Position numbers and translations under genes: made by a program | Assembly (NCBI GenBank): GCA_023420415.1 | Contig: JAEZWF010000054.1 | Location: forward strand, 1 to 13,462 | DNA from: Actinomycetes bacterium | GTDB taxonomy: Bacteria > Actinomycetota > Actinomycetes > Actinomycetales > Dermatophilaceae | Direction of reading: 5' to 3' | DNA length: 13,462 bases | Notes under the pieces: model-generated | The model's input: the letters and a program-made list of their open reading frames with translations, nothing else | What the model was told of the DNA's origin: nothing | Database searches by the model: none | In this document: positions 6,522 to 13,447 of the stretch, piece after piece | How the letters are laid out: every line of letters starts with the position of its first letter | How positions within the stretch are numbered: the stretch's first letter is position 1

Positions 6522-7055
6522 ATGAGCACCACCGCCGAGTACATCTCCGCCGTCCGCGCCGCCACGGCCGACACGCCCTACATCGTCAAGGAGACCCCGA
6601 AGGGGTTCGACCTCACGATCGACGTCGCTGACGCCCGCTGGCTGACGCTGCTCAAGGCGCACGGCCTCAAGAAGGTCTTCACCCACGAGGTGACCCTCGA
6701 CGAGGCCAAGCAACAGCTGACGATCGTGGACGTCTCGAACAGCCTGCGGTGGGGCGCCGGGGGCTCGAGCCCGCGGTTGCAGGCCGAGAAGAGCTTCTCC
6801 CGCGGCCGGGTCTACAACAAGTCGTTCAGCAAGCAGTACGGCGTCGACCTCGACGACGGCAAGATCGGCAAGGTCGTCGACTACTCCTTCGACGCCGGTG
6901 AGGGGCGCGGCTACATCCGCGACGTCGCCAAGGCGCAGGGCTGGTCGGAGAAGATGGGCGGCGAGCAGAAGGGCGCGATGATCTTCGCCGGTGTCGTGCT
7001 GGTGCTCATGGTCATCGGCTTCGGCGGCTGGGGCATCGTCTCGCTGCTCAACTGA
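6522..7055 (+). CDS. Unrecognised protein with C-terminal membrane anchor
   Basis: I do not recognise a named family in this 177-aa protein. Residues 1-149 are soluble and rich in charged residues, with stretches such as YIVKETPKGFDLTIDVADARW and SFSRGRVYNKSFSKQYG. Residues about 151-176 (AMIFAGVVLVLMVIGFGGWG and onwards) form one hydrophobic helix, leaving a single residue after it. This is the layout of a tail-anchored protein with the bulk in the cytoplasm. The ATG has a good ribosome site, GAGGGG (6512-6517), 4 nt upstream. It follows the SGNH gene by 22 bp and ends 21 bp before the convergent oxidoreductase; I see no strong terminator hairpin between them. Confidence 0.8.
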   Translation: MSTTAEYISAVRAATADTPYIVKETPKGFDLTIDVADARWLTLLKAHGLKKVFTHEVTLDEAKQQLTIVDVSNSLRWGAGGSSPRLQAEKSFSRGRVYNKSFSKQYGVDLDDGKIGKVVDYSFDAGEGRGYIRDVAKAQGWSEKMGGEQKGAMIFAGVVLVLMVIGFGGWGIVSLLN

Positions 7056-7076
7056 GTGGGCTGAGCCCGGGCGACG

Positions 7077-8048
7077 TCAGGAGACGCTGAAGACGATCTT
7101 GCCGAAGACGTCGCCGCCGGCCATCTTGGCGAACCCGTCGCGGGCGTCGGCCAGCGGCATGACCGAGTCGACGACCGGCTCGATCCTGTGCTGGGCAACG
7201 AACTTCGCGAGCCGCTCGAGCTCGCCGCGCGTGCCCATCGTCGACCCGAGCACCCGCAGCTGCTTGAAGAAGATCTTGGTCAGCTCGGCCTTGGCCGGTG
7301 CGTCACCGGACGTCGCGCCGCAGATGACGATGGCGCCGCCGGGGTTGAGCGAGTTGACCGAGTGCGACCACGTCGCGGCGCCGACGGTCTCCATCACCGC
7401 GTCGACGCGTTCGGGAAGGCGCTCGCCGCTGGCGAAGGCACGGTCGGCACCGATCTGCACCGCGCGCTCCCCCTTGGCCTCGTCCCGCGTCGTCACCCAC
7501 ATGCGGTAACCCGCCGCCGCGCCCAGCTGCACCAGCGCCGTGGCCACGCCACCGCCGGCGCCCTGGACGAGCACCGTGGCCCCCGGGGTGAGTCCCGCGT
7601 TGGTGAACAGCATTCGGTATGCCGTGAGCCACGCCGTCGACAGGCACGCGGCGTGCTCCCAGGAGAGGTCGGCCGGCTTGGGCACGAGGTTCGCGGTCGG
7701 CACGGTCACCTGCTCGGCGAGGGTGCCCTGGTGCAGCTCGGACAGCAGCGACCGCTTCGGGTCGAGCGTCTCGTCGCCGCGCCAGCCGTCGCTGGGCACG
7801 ACCGCGTGCACGATCACCTCGTTGCCGTCGGGGTCGGTCCCGGCAGCGTCGCAGCCGAGGATCATCGGCAACCGGTCGGCGGGCAGCCCGACACCGCGCA
7901 GCGACCAGACGTCGTGGTGGTTGAGGCCGGCGGTCCTGACGGTGACCGTGGTCCACCCGTCACGCTGCTGGGGCTCGGGCCGCTCGCCCACCACGAGGCC
8001 GGACAGCGGGTCGTCTGCGGAGATGGACTCGGCGTAGGCAGCAAGCAT
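7077..8048 (-). CDS. Zinc-independent MDR alcohol dehydrogenase/quinone oxidoreductase family protein
   Basis: This 323-aa protein has the medium-chain dehydrogenase/reductase layout. An N-terminal catalytic barrel (GLNHHDVWSLRG, ILGCDAAG) is followed by a Rossmann fold with VLVQGAGGGVATALVQLG (GAGGGVA at 163-169) that binds NAD(P)H. The GHE zinc-ligand signature is replaced by GCD (65-67) and there is no four-cysteine structural zinc loop, which points to the quinone-oxidoreductase branch; the substrate is unknown. The ATG (complement of 8046-8048) has AGGG seven bases upstream. It starts 33 bp after the rfbD stop on the same strand, so it may be read through from rfbBD. In that gap, 8049-8054 and 8066-8071 form a 6-bp inverted repeat that could mask the ribosome site. 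Confidence 0.88.
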   Translation of the reverse strand: MLAAYAESISADDPLSGLVVGERPEPQQRDGWTTVTVRTAGLNHHDVWSLRGVGLPADRLPMILGCDAAGTDPDGNEVIVHAVVPSDGWRGDETLDPKRSLLSELHQGTLAEQVTVPTANLVPKPADLSWEHAACLSTAWLTAYRMLFTNAGLTPGATVLVQGAGGGVATALVQLGAAAGYRMWVTTRDEAKGERAVQIGADRAFASGERLPERVDAVMETVGAATWSHSVNSLNPGGAIVICGATSGDAPAKAELTKIFFKQLRVLGSTMGTRGELERLAKFVAQHRIEPVVDSVMPLADARDGFAKMAGGDVFGKIVFSVS

Positions 8049-8081
8049 GGTCCGACCCTAACGGCCGGACCTGACCCGCGG

Positions 8082-8966
8082 TCAGCTGTGTGGCGTGTCT
8101 GACTCCGGCGCGACCACGTCGGGCAGCGCGCGGGCGAGGCTCTCGTCCCAGCGTGGCAGCAGCGGCAGTCGCGCCATCCGCCAGGCGTCGTGGCCGAGGA
8201 CGGAGTATGCCGGTCGCGGGGCCGGGCGGGGGAAGTCGGCGGTGGTGGTGGGCAGCACCCGCTGCGGGTCGTGCCCCAGGCCCTCGAAGACCTTCTGGGC
8301 GAAGCCGCGCCAGGTCGTCTCACCTTGGCTGGTGGCATGCCAGGTGCCGGCCGGGGCGTCGTCGTTCACGAGTCGCAGGATCGCCTCGGCGACGTCCATG
8401 GTCCACGTCGGCTGCCCGCGCTGGTCGTCGACGACGGACACGGTCTCGCGCTCGTCGGCGAGGCGGGCCATGGTCTTGACAAAGTTCGGGCCGCCACCGC
8501 CGTACAACCACGCGGTGCGCACGATCCACGCGTTCGGGCAGTGCGCCTGCACGGCCCACTCCCCCGCGGCCTTGGTGCGCCCGTAGGCAGACCGCGGAGC
8601 GAACGGCGCGTCCTCGGCATACGGCTCGTCCGCATCGCCGGAGAACACGTAGTCGGTCGACACGTGCACGAGCCGCGCCCCCGTCTCGCGGCACGCAGCG
8701 GCGAGGTTCGCGGCGCCGATCGCGTTGACGGCAAAGGCATCCCCTTCGTGCGTCTCCGCGTCGTCGACCTTCGTGTATGCCGCGGCGTTGACGACGACGT
8801 CGTGCCCGCGGACCGCCTCACGCACCTTCTCGGGGTCGGTGATGTCGAGGTCGGCTCGCTTCCACGCGGACACCTGCTTCTTCAGGTCGACCCCGGAGAC
8901 GGCGAGCGCGACCTGGAGGTCGAGCCCGAGCTGACCCCCGGCCCCCGCGATGCCCCAGCGCGTCAT
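8082..8966 (-). CDS. rfbD: dTDP-4-dehydrorhamnose reductase
   Basis: This 294-aa enzyme performs the last step of dTDP-L-rhamnose synthesis: NAD(P)H-dependent reduction of dTDP-4-keto-L-rhamnose. It is an extended short-chain dehydrogenase with GIAGAGGQLG (5-14) for the cofactor, NAAAYTKVDDAE (60-71), HVSTDYVFSG (101-110), the YxxxK pair Tyr128/Lys132, and RTAWLYG (150-156). I place the start at the ATG complementary to 8964-8966. It overlaps the rfbB stop as TGATG, giving translational coupling, and yields the family N-terminus MTRWGIAGAGGQLG. An upstream in-frame ATG (9018-9020) would add 18 unrelated residues. Confidence 0.95.
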   Translation of the reverse strand: MTRWGIAGAGGQLGLDLQVALAVSGVDLKKQVSAWKRADLDITDPEKVREAVRGHDVVVNAAAYTKVDDAETHEGDAFAVNAIGAANLAAACRETGARLVHVSTDYVFSGDADEPYAEDAPFAPRSAYGRTKAAGEWAVQAHCPNAWIVRTAWLYGGGGPNFVKTMARLADERETVSVVDDQRGQPTWTMDVAEAILRLVNDDAPAGTWHATSQGETTWRGFAQKVFEGLGHDPQRVLPTTTADFPRPAPRPAYSVLGHDAWRMARLPLLPRWDESLARALPDVVAPESDTPHS

Positions 8967-9961
8967 CAGCGCCCCAGCTTGGCGTAGCGCGTCTCCGCGA
9001 CGACCTTGGCGGTGCGCCACCAGTCCTGGTTGTCCTCGTACCAGGCGATGGTGTCGGCCAGACCCGAGCGCACATCGGGATGCGCTGGGCGCCAGTCGGT
9101 TTCGGCGCGCAGCTTGGTCGCGTCGATGGCGTAGCGCAGGTCGTGGCCGGGGCGGTCGGGCACGTGCTCGTACCAGTCGGCCGGCTTGCCCATCAGCTCG
9201 AGGATGAGGCCGATGATGTCGCGGTTGTTCATCTCACCGTCGGCGCCGATGAGGTAGGTCTCGCCGAGGCGTCCCTGCTCGATGATCGCGATGACGGCGT
9301 CGTTGTGGTCGTCGACGTGGATCCAGTCGCGCACGTTGAGACCCTCGCCGTAGAGCTTGGGCTTGACGCCGTCGATGATGCCGGTGATCTGGCGCGGGAT
9401 GAGCTTCTCGGGGTGTTGCCGCGGGCCGTAGTTGTTGGAGCAGTTGGAGATCGTGGCGTTGAGCCCGAAGGAGCGGATCCACGCGCGCACCAACAGGTCG
9501 GCGCTGGCCTTGGAGGCCGAGTAGGGGGACGATGGGTTGAGCGGGGTGCTTTCGGTGAACTTGGCGGGGTCGTCGAGCTCGAGGTCGCCGTAGACCTCGT
9601 CCGTCGAGACGTGGTGGATCCGCTTCCCGTGGCGGCGGACCGCCTGGATCAGCTGGTAGGTGCCGATGATGTTGGTGTCGATGAAGGGCCACGGGTCGTC
9701 GAGGCTGTTGTCGTTGTGGGAGTCCGCGGCAAAGTGGACGACGACGTCATGGGCGGCGACGAGCTCGTCCACGAGGTCGGCGTCGGTGACCGACCCCTTC
9801 ACGACGGTCACGTCCTCGGCGACCGGGTCGAGGGAGGCGACGTTCGCGGCATACGTCATCGCGTCGAGCACCGTGATCTGCCAGTCAGGGCGCACCTGAC
9901 GGGCACGAATGACAAAGTTGGAGCCGATGAACCCGGCAGCGCCGGTGACCAAGACCTTCAC
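8966..9961 (-). CDS. rfbB: dTDP-glucose 4,6-dehydratase
   Basis: This 331-aa NAD-dependent enzyme converts dTDP-glucose to dTDP-4-keto-6-deoxyglucose, step two of the rhamnose pathway. Visible motifs are TGAAGFIGSNF (6-16, NAD binding), the catalytic Thr120-Asp121-Glu122 in HHVSTDEVYGDLELDDPA, Tyr147/Lys151 in YSASK, SNCSNNYGPRQHPEKLIPR, and NVRDWIHVDDHNDAV. Length and order match the actinobacterial RmlB proteins I remember. The start is GTG (complement of 9959-9961). No Shine-Dalgarno sequence precedes it, and a candidate -10 box lies seven bases upstream, so a leaderless mRNA is likely. It is divergent from the GH3 gene, with only 38 bp between the two GTG starts. Confidence 0.97.
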   Translation of the reverse strand: MKVLVTGAAGFIGSNFVIRARQVRPDWQITVLDAMTYAANVASLDPVAEDVTVVKGSVTDADLVDELVAAHDVVVHFAADSHNDNSLDDPWPFIDTNIIGTYQLIQAVRRHGKRIHHVSTDEVYGDLELDDPAKFTESTPLNPSSPYSASKASADLLVRAWIRSFGLNATISNCSNNYGPRQHPEKLIPRQITGIIDGVKPKLYGEGLNVRDWIHVDDHNDAVIAIIEQGRLGETYLIGADGEMNNRDIIGLILELMGKPADWYEHVPDRPGHDLRYAIDATKLRAETDWRPAHPDVRSGLADTIAWYEDNQDWWRTAKVVAETRYAKLGR

Positions 9962-9968
9962 GACGACG

Positions 9969-9974
9969 AGGCTA
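9969..9974 (-). promoter_or_regulatory. Candidate -10 box of the rfbB-rfbD operon, leaderless
   Basis: Read on the minus strand, TAGCCT fits TANNNT and is followed by seven bases and then the GTG of rfbB, so transcription could begin at the start codon. A poor -35 candidate (TTCGCC, complement of 9991-9996) would lie 16 nt upstream, inside the ribosome-binding region of the divergent gene. Support comes from the missing Shine-Dalgarno and the similar arrangement in front of rfbA. Confidence 0.35.
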
Positions 9975-9987
9975 TCGCCCGCCGCCC

Positions 9988-9992
9988 GGAGG
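9988..9992 (+). promoter_or_regulatory. Ribosome binding site that bears on the GH3 gene start
   Basis: GGAGG lies seven bases before GTG 10000, an ideal spacing. A second purine run, GAAGGGG (9994-10000), lies eight bases before ATG 10009. The two sites support alternative starts that differ by three residues. Confidence 0.5.
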
Positions 9993-9999
9993 CGAAGGG

Positions 10000-11943
10000 G
10001 TGGATGACATGAGGGCTCGAACGACGGCGGTGACCGTCCTGACCTGCGCCGCGGTGCTGGCGACCTGCATGGGCGGGGGCGGCAGCGCCGCGGCTACCAC
10101 GAGTGCGCTCACCGTGACCCCGACGACGCAGTCGCCGGCGCAGGAGGTCTTCGCGCGGATGACCGAGGACCAGCGCGTCGGGCAGCTGTTCATGGTGGGC
10201 ACCCCGGCGACCGGCGTCAGCGCCGCCACCGCCTCCGCCATCACCAACCAGCACGTGGGCTCGGTGATCCTCACCGGCCGGTCGAGCGCGGGCGTGAGCG
10301 CCACCCGGTCGGTGACGACAGCCCTGCAGGCCAGGGCCACGTCGGCCGCGACCGCAGGGGTGCCACTGGCAGTCGCTGCCGACCAGGAGGGCGGGGCCGT
10401 GCAGGTCCTCAAGGGCACCGGCTTCTCCACCATCCCCTCAGCCCTCACCCAGGGCGGCTGGTCGGCCGGCACCCTGCGCAGCTCGGCCACCACGTGGGGT
10501 CGCCAGCTGCGCTCGAGCGGTGTCAACGTCAACCTCGCACCCGTCGCCGACACCGTGCCGAGCGCGCAGTTCGCGCCGAGGAACGCCCCGATCGGCGCCT
10601 TCGACCGCGAGTTCGGGTACACGCCGTCGGTCGTGGGCGCGCACGCGCAGGCCTTCGCCCAGGGGATGCGGGCCGCCACCGTGATGCCCTCGGTCAAGCA
10701 CTTCCCCGGCCTCGGCCGCGTCACCGCCAACACCGACACCACCAGCGGTGTGAAGGACGCGACCACGACCCGGACCGACGCCTACCTCGCGCCGTTCCGG
10801 ACCACTGTGGCCGGCGGCGCGGAGATGCTCATGCTGTCCTCGGCCATCTACACCCGCATCGACTCGGCCAACCCGGCCGTCTTCTCCAGCACGGTGGTCG
10901 ACGGCATGGTGCGTCACGACCTGGACTTTCGCGGTGTCGTGGTGTCCGACGACCTGGGAAACGCCCGTCAGGTGGCCGCCTGGGCGCCGGGCACCAGGGC
11001 GGTGAAGTTCATCGCAGCCGGTGGCGACCTGGTGCTCACCGTCAACCCGGACCTGACGCCGGCCATGGTGGCTGCGGTCAAGGCGCGCATGGCGGCCAGC
11101 GCGACGTTCCGAAGCCAGGTACACGCCGCCGCGCTGCGCGTGCTGACCGTCAAGCAGCGGATGGGTCTGATCCGCCCGAACGGCGCCATCCGGGCCACCG
11201 ACGTCGACGAGGACGGCGCGGCCGACGTCATGTCCCTGAGGTCGGCCGGGGTGCTCCAGCTGGTCCGGGGCAACGACCGCGCCGGGTGGCGGCCCCGCAC
11301 CAACCTCAGCGCGGGCTTCGGCTTCGCCGACCTCTTCGTGCCGGCGGGCGACTTCGACACCGACACCCACCCCGACGTGCTCGCCCGCCGCCGGGACGAC
11401 GGCGCCCTGATGCTCTACCCGGGCAACGGACGCGGCGGGTTGCGCCCGGGTCGCGTGGTCAACCGCGGGTGGGGCGGGTTCGACGTCGTGGTGGCACCGG
11501 GCGACATGGACGGCGACGGTCACCCGGACCTGCTGGCACGCGACGCGAGCGGCGTGCTGTGGCTTTACCGCGGCACCGGCGCCGGCGGCCTGCTGAGCGG
11601 CCGCACCGCCGTGAGTGGCGGGTGGGGCGACTTCGACTCGATCACGGCAGTCGGCGACTTCGACCGCTCCGGGACACCCGACGTCATGGTCCGCCAGGCG
11701 TCCACCGGCTACCTCTTCCTGTACCGCGGCAACGGTGCCGGCGGGTTCGCCAGCCGGACGCACGTCAACAGCGGCTGGCGCGGACTCCAGGTCCTCGGCC
11801 CCGGTGACTTCGACGGTGACGGGCGCAGCGACCTGCTGACCCGTTCGGGGAACGTCGTCCGGCTCTACCCGGGCACCGGAAGCACCCTGCGAGCGCCGGT
11901 CACCGTCGGCACCGTCAGCGCCACCGAAACCCTCATCGGCTGA
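10000..11943 (+). CDS. Secreted glycoside hydrolase family 3 protein with C-terminal FG-GAP repeats
   Basis: The 647-aa protein has an N-terminal signal sequence (a short Arg-containing stretch, then TTAVTVLTCAAVLATC). A GH3 N-terminal domain follows (about 45-390) with RMTEDQRVGQLFMVG, DQEGG, NLAPVAD, KHFPGLG (233-239) and VVSDDLG, where Asp317 is the expected nucleophile. The family includes NagZ/LpqI N-acetylglucosaminidases. However, the DSH acid/base loop of NagZ reads DTT here (Asp246, Thr248), so the catalytic His is absent and activity is uncertain. From residue 401 onward there are about five FG-GAP/VCBS-type repeats with DxDxDG-like loops (DVDEDG, GDFDTDTHPD, GDMDGDGHPD, GDFDRSGTPD, GDFDGDGRSD), probably a calcium-bound beta-propeller-like surface or carbohydrate-binding module. 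Start choice: GTG at 10000 has GGAGG seven bases upstream; ATG at 10009 has GAAGGGG and gives a cleaner signal peptide (MRAR). Either is possible. Confidence 0.88.
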   Translation: MDDMRARTTAVTVLTCAAVLATCMGGGGSAAATTSALTVTPTTQSPAQEVFARMTEDQRVGQLFMVGTPATGVSAATASAITNQHVGSVILTGRSSAGVSATRSVTTALQARATSAATAGVPLAVAADQEGGAVQVLKGTGFSTIPSALTQGGWSAGTLRSSATTWGRQLRSSGVNVNLAPVADTVPSAQFAPRNAPIGAFDREFGYTPSVVGAHAQAFAQGMRAATVMPSVKHFPGLGRVTANTDTTSGVKDATTTRTDAYLAPFRTTVAGGAEMLMLSSAIYTRIDSANPAVFSSTVVDGMVRHDLDFRGVVVSDDLGNARQVAAWAPGTRAVKFIAAGGDLVLTVNPDLTPAMVAAVKARMAASATFRSQVHAAALRVLTVKQRMGLIRPNGAIRATDVDEDGAADVMSLRSAGVLQLVRGNDRAGWRPRTNLSAGFGFADLFVPAGDFDTDTHPDVLARRRDDGALMLYPGNGRGGLRPGRVVNRGWGGFDVVVAPGDMDGDGHPDLLARDASGVLWLYRGTGAGGLLSGRTAVSGGWGDFDSITAVGDFDRSGTPDVMVRQASTGYLFLYRGNGAGGFASRTHVNSGWRGLQVLGPGDFDGDGRSDLLTRSGNVVRLYPGTGSTLRAPVTVGTVSATETLIG

Positions 11944-11967
11944 CCCAGCCGCCCGCACCGGTAGCGT
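11940..11967 (+). promoter_or_regulatory. Candidate promoter of rfbA-rfbC, leaderless
   Basis: CTGACC (11940-11945, four of six matches to TTGACA) and TAGCGT (11962-11967, TANNNT) are separated by 16 bp. The -10 box ends eight bases before the rfbA ATG, and no Shine-Dalgarno sequence is visible, so the transcript would begin at or within two bases of the start codon. The -35 box overlaps the stop codon of the upstream GH3 gene. Confidence 0.4.
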
Positions 11968-11975
11968 GCACTCCC

Positions 11976-12848
11976 ATGAAGGGCATCATCCTGGCCGGTG
12001 GTTCGGGGACGCGGCTGCACCCCATCACGCTCGGCATCAGCAAGCAGCTCATGCCGATCTACGACAAGCCGATGGTCTACTACCCGCTGTCGACGCTGAT
12101 GATGGCGGGCATCCGGGAGGTCCTGGTCATCACCACGCCCGAGGACCAGGAGCAGTTCCAACGGCTCCTCGGTGACGGGTCGCAGTGGGGCATCCGGCTG
12201 GAGTATGCCGCGCAGCCGCGCCCCGAGGGCCTGGCCCAGGCGTTCGTCATCGGCGCCGACTTCATCGGTGCGGACTCGGTCGCGCTCGTGCTGGGCGACA
12301 ACATCTTCTACGGCACCGGGCTCGGCACGGCGATGCGCGCCAACACCGACGTCACCGGCGGCCACATCTTCGCCTACCACGTGACCGAGCCGTCGGCCTA
12401 CGGCGTCGTGGAGTTCGCCGACGACGGCACGGTCCTGTCGATCGAGGAGAAGCCGGAGCAGCCCAAGAGCTCCTACGCCGTCCCCGGCCTGTACTTCTAC
12501 GACAACGACGTCGTGCAGGTTGCCCGCGACCTCGAACCCAGCCCCCGCGGCGAGCTGGAGATCACCGGGGTCAACAACGCCTACCTCGAGCGGGGCGACC
12601 TCACCGTGACGGTGCTGGAGCGCGGGGTGGCGTGGCTGGACACGGGGACGTTCGAGGGACTCATGGACGCCTCGCAGTTCGTCCAGGTCGTCGAGGCGCG
12701 CCAAGGTCGCAAGATCGGGTGCGTCGAGGAGATCGCCTGGCGCAACGGCTGGATCGACGACGCGCAGCTGCAGAGCCTCGCAGCCAAGCTCGCCAAGAGC
12801 GGCTACGGCGCCTACCTCGACGGCCTGCTCGCCGAGGAGCGCCGCTGA
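11976..12848 (+). CDS. rfbA: Glucose-1-phosphate thymidylyltransferase
   Basis: This 290-aa enzyme joins glucose-1-phosphate and dTTP to dTDP-glucose, the first step of the rhamnose pathway. It shows the nucleotidyltransferase signature GGSGTRLHP (8-16), Lys23 in SKQLMPIYDKPMVYYPLS, PEGLAQA (83-89), the metal-site LGDN (107-110), EEKP (157-160), and AWLDTGT (219-225). Length agrees with RmlA (about 290). The ATG start is fixed by the invariant N-terminus MKGIILAGGSGTRL. It follows the GH3 gene by 32 bp and has its own likely leaderless promoter. Its stop overlaps the rfbC start. Confidence 0.98.
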   Translation: MKGIILAGGSGTRLHPITLGISKQLMPIYDKPMVYYPLSTLMMAGIREVLVITTPEDQEQFQRLLGDGSQWGIRLEYAAQPRPEGLAQAFVIGADFIGADSVALVLGDNIFYGTGLGTAMRANTDVTGGHIFAYHVTEPSAYGVVEFADDGTVLSIEEKPEQPKSSYAVPGLYFYDNDVVQVARDLEPSPRGELEITGVNNAYLERGDLTVTVLERGVAWLDTGTFEGLMDASQFVQVVEARQGRKIGCVEEIAWRNGWIDDAQLQSLAAKLAKSGYGAYLDGLLAEERR

Positions 12849-13447
12849 TGGAGTTCCGTGAGCTGTCCATCGAGGGCGCCTACGAGATCACCCCGCGCCA
12901 GTTCCCCGACGACCGGGGCGTGTTCCTCGAGTCGTTCCGCGGCGACAAGCTGGCCGAGCTGGTCGGGCACCAGCCCCGGATCGTGCAGACGAACGTGTCG
13001 GTGTCGAGCCGCGGCACGGTGCGCGGCATCCACTTCGCCGACGTGCCGCCGTCGCAGGCGAAGTACATCACCGCCCTGTCCGGTTCGCTGGTCGACTACG
13101 TGGTCGACCTGCGGGTCGGCTCGCCCACCTTCGGGCAGTGGGACTCGGTGCTGCTCGACACCAGGGACCGCCGGGCGGTCTACCTTCCGGAGGGTTTCGG
13201 CCACGCCTTCGCCGCCCTCGAGGACGACACGACGGCGATGTACCTCGTCACCGCTCCCTACAACCCCGGGCGCGAGCACGGCATACACCCGCTCGACCCC
13301 GAGGTCGGCCTGACCCTCCCGGACGGCTTCGAGGCACCCGTGCTCTCACCCAAGGACGCGTCCGCGCCGAGTCTCGCCGAGGCGAGGGAGCAGGGCCTCC
13401 TGCCCTCGTATGCCGCCTGCCAGGAGTTCTACGCCTCCCTCGCCTGA
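12848..13447 (+). CDS. rfbC: dTDP-4-dehydrorhamnose 3,5-epimerase
   Basis: This 199-aa cupin-fold enzyme epimerises C3 and C5 of dTDP-4-keto-6-deoxyglucose, step three of the pathway. It shows DDRGVFLESF (21-30), QTNVSVSSRGTVRGIHF (47-63) with the catalytic base His62, the Lys72 region in QAKYI, VYLPEGFGHAF (111-121) with His119, and Tyr132 as the likely acid. The start ATG shares its A with the rfbA stop (TGATG), so translation is coupled. Ile146 is written ATA, the only ATA codon I found in the window, and it lies inside a GTATGCCG-type octamer. The gene ends 15 bp before the window edge. Confidence 0.97.
   Translation: MEFRELSIEGAYEITPRQFPDDRGVFLESFRGDKLAELVGHQPRIVQTNVSVSSRGTVRGIHFADVPPSQAKYITALSGSLVDYVVDLRVGSPTFGQWDSVLLDTRDRRAVYLPEGFGHAFAALEDDTTAMYLVTAPYNPGREHGIHPLDPEVGLTLPDGFEAPVLSPKDASAPSLAEAREQGLLPSYAACQEFYASLA
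13279..13286 (-). repeat. GTATGCCG octamer (in rfbC, forces an ATA codon)
   Basis: The + strand reads CGGCATAC, spanning GGC ATA CAC (Gly-Ile-His) of rfbC. ATA is an extremely poor codon choice in such GC-rich DNA, which suggests the DNA word rather than the codon is being kept. Confidence 0.7.

Noticed and set aside
7056..7076. Bidirectional terminator between the convergent genes
   Set aside because: Only a short GGGC/GCCC match with a three-base loop is present, too weak to call.
8967..9020. N-terminal extension of rfbD from an upstream ATG
   Set aside because: The 18 added residues lie inside rfbB coding sequence and do not resemble RmlD; the coupled ATG at 8964-8966 gives the family N-terminus.
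9080..10012. 310-codon + strand frame opposite rfbB
   Set aside because: It is Val/Asp/Gly-rich with no known motif and is antisense to a clear RmlB protein.
10045..10068. Lipobox in the GH3 signal peptide (LATC)
   Set aside because: Thr precedes the Cys where Gly, Ala or Ser is expected, so a lipoprotein site is not well supported; an ordinary signal peptide is more likely.
12185..12847. Long upstream extension of the rfbC frame
   Set aside because: The extension is the +1 shadow of rfbA; RmlC similarity begins exactly at the ATG at 12848.
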